Of a stretch of 7,799 nucleotides of DNA, positions 5,499 to 7,799 are shown piece by piece. Below the pieces are notes generated by a model. The model made no database searches, had not been told where the DNA came from, and worked only from the letters and a program-made list of their open reading frames with translations. Every line of letters begins with the position of its first letter. Position 1 is the first letter of the stretch. A program made the position numbers and the translations under genes. Origin of the DNA: Bacillota bacterium (GTDB lineage Bacteria; Bacillota; UBA4882; UBA8346); assembly GCA_003501365.1 (NCBI GenBank), contig DNPP01000126.1:1-7799 (forward strand), in the 5' to 3' direction.

Positions 5499-5513
5499 TT
5501 TTAGCTACTAAAA
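5499..5513. promoter_or_regulatory. MarR2-type operator O6
   Basis: TTTTAGCTACTAAAA is a perfect palindrome identical over 15 bp to O4. Its centre is 30 bp (about three helical turns) from that of O5, so dimers at both sites would lie on the same face of the DNA and flank the -35 box. Confidence 0.7.
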
Positions 5514-5620
5514 AATAATTTAAAATATATTTACTGTAATAATGATTATCCCGTATTGTTGAATATAGGATTACCGCAGCTGAATAAAGTGTATTTCGGT
5601 GGGATATTACAATAAAGTTA

Positions 5621-6280
5621 CTATTTTTTTAGGCCGGTTATTTCTAAATCCACAGGATTATTCTTAATGATAGCTTCCTTAAGCATTGATTCCGCAATAA
5701 TTATTTCTAGTTCCTTTTTGGTATAAGCCGCTTGGAGAGAAGTAATAAATCTGGGAATAATCTCCCTAGACTCAGTACTTTTTACGATTAGGAATTTTAT
5801 TATTGGATTAAGGTCCCTGCGGAGATCGCTGATATAATATTTGCCGCCCGACTTTAAAACGCGATAAATCTCATTAAATATCCGCAAGGGTTCCGCCCAC
5901 TCATGAAGCGAGCCGCTACTGAAAACGGCATCGAAACCTCCATCTTTAAATGGTAAATCTTTTGCATCTCCCGGAATATAGGTAACTCTGTCGCGCAAAT
6001 TGTACTCATCCGCATTATGTTCCGCCAAATGAATCATTCCTTGACTGATTTCAACTGCTTTTAAGGTCGTATCATTGGTTTTATGCAGCCATTCCAATCC
6101 TAAATAACCTGGACCGGGGCCGATTTCCAGAGCAAGGCCGTGATCAATGCCGGATTTGATTAAATGATCGGTGTCCAAATGGTTGCTGTCCCTCATCTTA
6201 CGTCGCATTTTATCAAAAACCCTAATATCGAAGCTGCCTTGAATCCCATTATCCGTTTCTTTAATCCGTGGTCTGACCAT
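5621..6280 (-). CDS. Class I SAM-dependent methyltransferase (Methyltransf_11 / UbiE-like)
   Basis: This is a 219-residue soluble protein. Motif I is LEIGPGPGYLG at 51-61 for S-adenosylmethionine. The acidic residue after the second strand is E77 in AVEIS. GDAKDLPF (104-111) is the adenine-side motif, FDAVFSSGSLHEW (116-128) is motif II, and a LKSGGKYYISD stretch (142-152) is motif III. This is the usual order for UbiE/COQ5-like small-molecule methyltransferases; the acceptor is unknown. AAAGGAGG (6295-6288) lies 7 nt before the ATG at 6280. An upstream in-frame TTG at 6304 would lie inside the operator and ahead of this site, so it is rejected as the start. The consensus promoter and inverted repeat upstream, with a divergent padR gene, suggest that the enzyme is off by default and induced by the PadR ligand. 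No clear terminator follows; the region from its stop to marR2 (5458-5620) holds only the marR2 control sites. Confidence 0.88.
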   Translation of the reverse strand: MVRPRIKETDNGIQGSFDIRVFDKMRRKMRDSNHLDTDHLIKSGIDHGLALEIGPGPGYLGLEWLHKTNDTTLKAVEISQGMIHLAEHNADEYNLRDRVTYIPGDAKDLPFKDGGFDAVFSSGSLHEWAEPLRIFNEIYRVLKSGGKYYISDLRRDLNPIIKFLIVKSTESREIIPRFITSLQAAYTKKELEIIIAESMLKEAIIKNNPVDLEITGLKK

Positions 6281-6297
6281 AATTACTCCTCCTTTAT

Positions 6298-6327
6298 TAC
6301 TCAATATTGATTAGTCAATATTGAGTA
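6298..6327. promoter_or_regulatory. Perfect inverted repeat, probable PadR operator on the methyltransferase start site
   Basis: TACTCAATATTGA (6298-6310) and TCAATATTGAGTA (6315-6327) are perfect inverted 13-bp arms with a 4-nt TTAG spacer. Each arm also contains the 10-bp palindrome TCAATATTGA, with centres 14 bp apart, so two dimers could bind side by side. The repeat begins within the -10 box of the methyltransferase promoter and covers the predicted start site near 6320. Confidence 0.8.
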
Positions 6328-6355
6328 TTATAAAATGAATCATGAGTTTTGTCAA
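6327..6355 (-). promoter_or_regulatory. Consensus sigma-A promoter of the methyltransferase gene
   Basis: On the minus strand TTGACA (6355-6350) and TATAAT (6332-6327) are both perfect and 17 bp apart. Such a strong promoter fits tight repression by the inverted repeat that directly follows. The expected leader is about 40 nt. Confidence 0.9.
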
Positions 6356-6367
6356 GGAGGGGTATCA

Positions 6368-6397
6368 TTGACTTTATTTTAGAAGAGATGATATACT
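6368..6397 (+). promoter_or_regulatory. Sigma-A promoter of padR
   Basis: TTGACT (6368-6373) and TATACT (6392-6397) are 18 bp apart. The start site is expected near 6404. It is back to back with the methyltransferase promoter, with only 12 bp between the two -35 boxes. Confidence 0.75.
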
Positions 6398-6406
6398 CAG
6401 TGCTGA
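6397..6406. promoter_or_regulatory. Probable PadR autoregulatory operator
   Basis: TCAGTGCTGA has the TCA-N4-TGA frame of the two TCAATATTGA units at 6301-6310 and 6315-6324 and is preceded by the same TAC of TACTCA. It abuts the padR -10 box and covers the expected start site. It is less perfect, so it should bind more weakly and allow basal padR expression. Confidence 0.5.
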
Positions 6407-6446
6407 ATATATACGCATACATATGACAGGAGAAGCTGGTGAACTA

Positions 6447-6992
6447 ATGAAAGTTCAAACTTATATTTTAGGATTTTTAATCCGTTATGGGCCGCAGCAC
6501 GGATATAGGTTAAAACAACAGCTCGCGGAAAGTGCCGCCGATTTCGCCCAAATCAAGCTGCCGACAATTTATTATCACTTGGATAAGATGAAGGATAGGG
6601 GATTGGTCAGTGTTTATGAGGAACGGGAAGGAAATAAACCGGAACGTTCGGTGTATTCGATAACTGAGGCCGGTAAGGGTGAATTTGCTCGGTTGTTAAA
6701 TGATATGCTGAACACTTCTTTTAGACCGGAATTTGAGCTGGACGCCGTTTTATATTTTGCCGACTTTCTGGATATCGGCGTAATAACTACCGCTTTGAGT
6801 GCACAGCAAAAATATTTGGAAACTGCTATTGATCATATTCAAGAGCATCAAGTATTAACGCTCGCTCAGTTGACCGGGGAAGCGCGCTTAATGGCGGACA
6901 TTATTTTTAAGCATCATTTAATCCATTATCAGACTGAACTGGAATGGCTTAAAAGCGTCGGCAAAGTTTTTGAATTTAAGGGAAGACAGTAA
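6447..6992 (+). CDS. PadR family transcriptional regulator
   Basis: This is a 181-residue protein. The N-terminal PadR winged helix is complete: YILGFLIRYGPQHGYRLKQQL (6-26), recognition segment LPTIYYHLDKMKDRGLV (38-54), and a wing with GNKPERSVYSITEAG (62-76). A C-terminal helical domain (about 90-175) follows, of the type that forms the dimer interface and ligand pocket in PadR s2-type proteins. The start at 6447 is preferred to the ATG at 6423. MKVQTYILGFL is the usual PadR beginning, GGTGA lies 4 nt before 6447, and nothing resembling a ribosome site precedes 6423. PadR proteins repress detoxification or efflux genes and release DNA on binding phenolic or other hydrophobic ligands. Divergent placement from the methyltransferase, with a shared operator motif, points to that gene as target. 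The stop codon lies at the edge of the terminator stem. Confidence 0.92.
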   Translation: MKVQTYILGFLIRYGPQHGYRLKQQLAESAADFAQIKLPTIYYHLDKMKDRGLVSVYEEREGNKPERSVYSITEAGKGEFARLLNDMLNTSFRPEFELDAVLYFADFLDIGVITTALSAQQKYLETAIDHIQEHQVLTLAQLTGEARLMADIIFKHHLIHYQTELEWLKSVGKVFEFKGRQ

Positions 6993-7041
6993 TACTAAGT
7001 TGCTTTCAATTGGATAATAAATCAGGAAGCAACTTAGTATT
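6991..7041 (+). terminator. padR terminator hairpin
   Basis: AATACTAAGTTGCTT (6991-7005) pairs perfectly with AAGCAACTTAGTATT (7027-7041), with a 21-nt loop and a short T-run ending the second arm. The stem begins within the padR stop codon. The loop is large for a simple terminator, and the geometry is identical to that of the next inverted repeat. Confidence 0.65.
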
Positions 7042-7042
7042 T

Positions 7043-7093
7043 TATACCAATTTGCATCGTAATTTGTTATATGTTTGAATGCAAATTGGTATA
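7043..7093. repeat. Second perfect 15-bp inverted repeat with 21-nt loop
   Basis: TATACCAATTTGCAT (7043-7057) and ATGCAAATTGGTATA (7079-7093) are perfect complements around a 21-nt AT-rich loop. It starts one base after the preceding hairpin ends and has the same 15-21-15 geometry but unrelated sequence. No T-run follows on either strand. It lies 35 bp past the tetR stop, so it may end tetR transcripts inefficiently, stabilise a 3' end, or be a miniature mobile or excision remnant. Confidence 0.7.
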
Positions 7094-7128
7094 AGACCTG
7101 GTTGCTCTTTTCGTTTTATTTTCGCATA

Positions 7129-7749
7129 TCATAATTTGTCGTCGATTAAAAATCGCGCTAAAGCTTCCACTCCGGTCTGGATAATGCGTTCTCTATCAAT
7201 CGTGTTCTTTCCAAATACAATTTGGTCTACGATGGCTGAAATGAACTCGAATGTAATGACGGCTGCGGCTTCCAAATCAGTTACCTTTAGTTCATCACGC
7301 CATAATTGAAAAAAGCGCATGGTACTCTGACGGGAGTCCTCCATTTGTTCATCCATAATCGCTGCAACATTGGGATTGGCATAATATAGAACGTGCATTT
7401 CTTTGTAGAGCCCTTTAAAATTTTCATGAAGTGTAATCAGACTTTCAATGAGATGGCGCAGCCATACTCTTTTATCGGCTTGATAGAGTTCGGGTTGGTT
7501 CAACAATTCATCATGCAACGTGGCGAATTGCTGATGATGACGCTTAAGGATTTCCAGGAAGATCGTATCTTTGTCTTTGAAGTAGGAATATAGACTACCG
7601 ATAGAAACGTCGGCTATTTTGGCAATTTCATTGGTGGTTGTTTGGTAATAACCTTTATCACAAAATAGTGTAAAGGCTGTATCCAATATTTTTTCCTTCA
7701 TTTGAATGCTGCGGGATTGCTTTGGTTTTCGTATTTGTTTTTCGGTCAT
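7129..7749 (-). CDS. TetR/AcrR family transcriptional regulator
   Basis: This is a 206-residue protein of normal length for the family. The basic N-terminus (IRKPKQSRS) is followed by the TetR DNA-binding domain: helix 1 KEKILDTAFTLFCDKGYYQTT (18-38), then NEIAKIADVSIGSLYSYFKDKDTIFLEIL (40-68) with the hallmark G.LY.YF.(D/N)K. The C-terminal helical ligand domain runs from about 75 to 206, with an FFQLWRDEL and AAVITFEFISAIVDQIVFG pattern. Such regulators usually repress efflux pumps or lipid/xenobiotic metabolism genes next to them. AAAGGAAG lies 6 nt before the ATG. The gene is convergent with padR, so its likely target is divergent and beyond the right edge, or downstream elsewhere. No operator is identifiable because the upstream region is cut at base 7799. 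Confidence 0.92.
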   Translation of the reverse strand: MTEKQIRKPKQSRSIQMKEKILDTAFTLFCDKGYYQTTTNEIAKIADVSIGSLYSYFKDKDTIFLEILKRHHQQFATLHDELLNQPELYQADKRVWLRHLIESLITLHENFKGLYKEMHVLYYANPNVAAIMDEQMEDSRQSTMRFFQLWRDELKVTDLEAAAVITFEFISAIVDQIVFGKNTIDRERIIQTGVEALARFLIDDKL

Positions 7750-7770
7750 GATTGGCTTCCTTTCTTTTTT

Positions 7771-7799
7771 ATTGTAACGGGAGGGATTTTTTTTGTCAA
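7771..7799 (-). promoter_or_regulatory. Sigma-A promoter of tetR
   Basis: On the minus strand TTGACA (7799-7794) and TACAAT (7776-7771) are 17 bp apart, with the start site expected near 7764 and a leader of about 15 nt carrying the ribosome site. The -35 box ends at the window edge. Confidence 0.8.

Noticed and set aside
5514..5620. Possible terminator for the methyltransferase gene or a small RNA between marR2 and the methyltransferase
   Set aside because: Only short imperfect pairings (such as ACCG with CGGT far apart) are visible, with no stable stem plus T-run and no additional promoter.
7079..7309. 76-codon plus-strand frame starting in the second inverted repeat and running antisense to tetR
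   Set aside because: The start lies in a hairpin arm, there is no ribosome site, and the body is the complement of a well-conserved TetR C-terminus.
1..7799. Mobile element, CRISPR array, riboswitch, tRNA or phage-defence system
   Set aside because: No transposase or integrase frame, no regularly spaced direct repeats, no recognisable conserved RNA fold and no defence-type domain were found on either strand.

Overview
The window looks like chromosomal DNA from a low-GC Firmicute, most likely of the clostridial/acetogen type. The reasons are strong AGGAGG-type ribosome binding sites, textbook sigma-A promoters (TTGACA, 17 bp, TATAAT-like) and AT-rich spacers. The species is not proven. The region reads as accessory, regulator-dense chromosome: four one-component repressors (two MarR, one PadR, one TetR) in under 8 kb, each beside one or two small metabolic or detoxification-type genes. 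I see no insertion sequence, integrase, CRISPR array, tRNA or rRNA.

Left part, plus strand: the C-terminus of a MATE efflux pump (1-200), a small VOC/glyoxalase-fold protein (284-637), a metallo-beta-lactamase-fold hydrolase (690-1457), a MarR regulator (marR1, 1538-2005) and an alpha/beta hydrolase (2128-3321). A 19-bp pseudo-palindrome lies inside the marR1 promoter. Two close copies, and a third degenerate one, lie between marR1 and the hydrolase, which suggests that MarR1 controls itself and the hydrolase.

Middle, minus strand: marR2 (5448-5008), a short-chain dehydrogenase/reductase (4948-4124) and an HXXEE-family membrane protein (3994-3407), probably one transcription group. It converges on the hydrolase over a long terminator hairpin (3345-3381). 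Three further palindromes with the same TAG-N3-CTA core, but different flanks, lie in front of marR2 and in front of the dehydrogenase gene. MarR1 and MarR2 are paralogues with near-identical recognition helices, so this looks like a duplicated and diverged regulator/operator pair.

Right part: a class I methyltransferase (6280-5621, minus) is divergent from a PadR regulator (6447-6992, plus). The methyltransferase has a consensus promoter whose start site is buried in a perfect 13-bp inverted repeat. A related TCA-N4-TGA palindrome sits on the padR promoter, which fits a PadR-repressed, autoregulated pair. padR converges on a TetR regulator (7749-7129, minus), and two consecutive perfect 15-bp inverted repeats, each with a 21-nt loop, separate them. 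The tetR promoter ends exactly at the right edge, so any divergent target gene lies outside.

No gene here is of an unknown fold. What is unusual is the regulatory architecture: a two-member MarR operator family, a probably leaderless marR1 mRNA, a hairpin built over the marR2 stop codon, and the twin hairpins at the padR/tetR junction.
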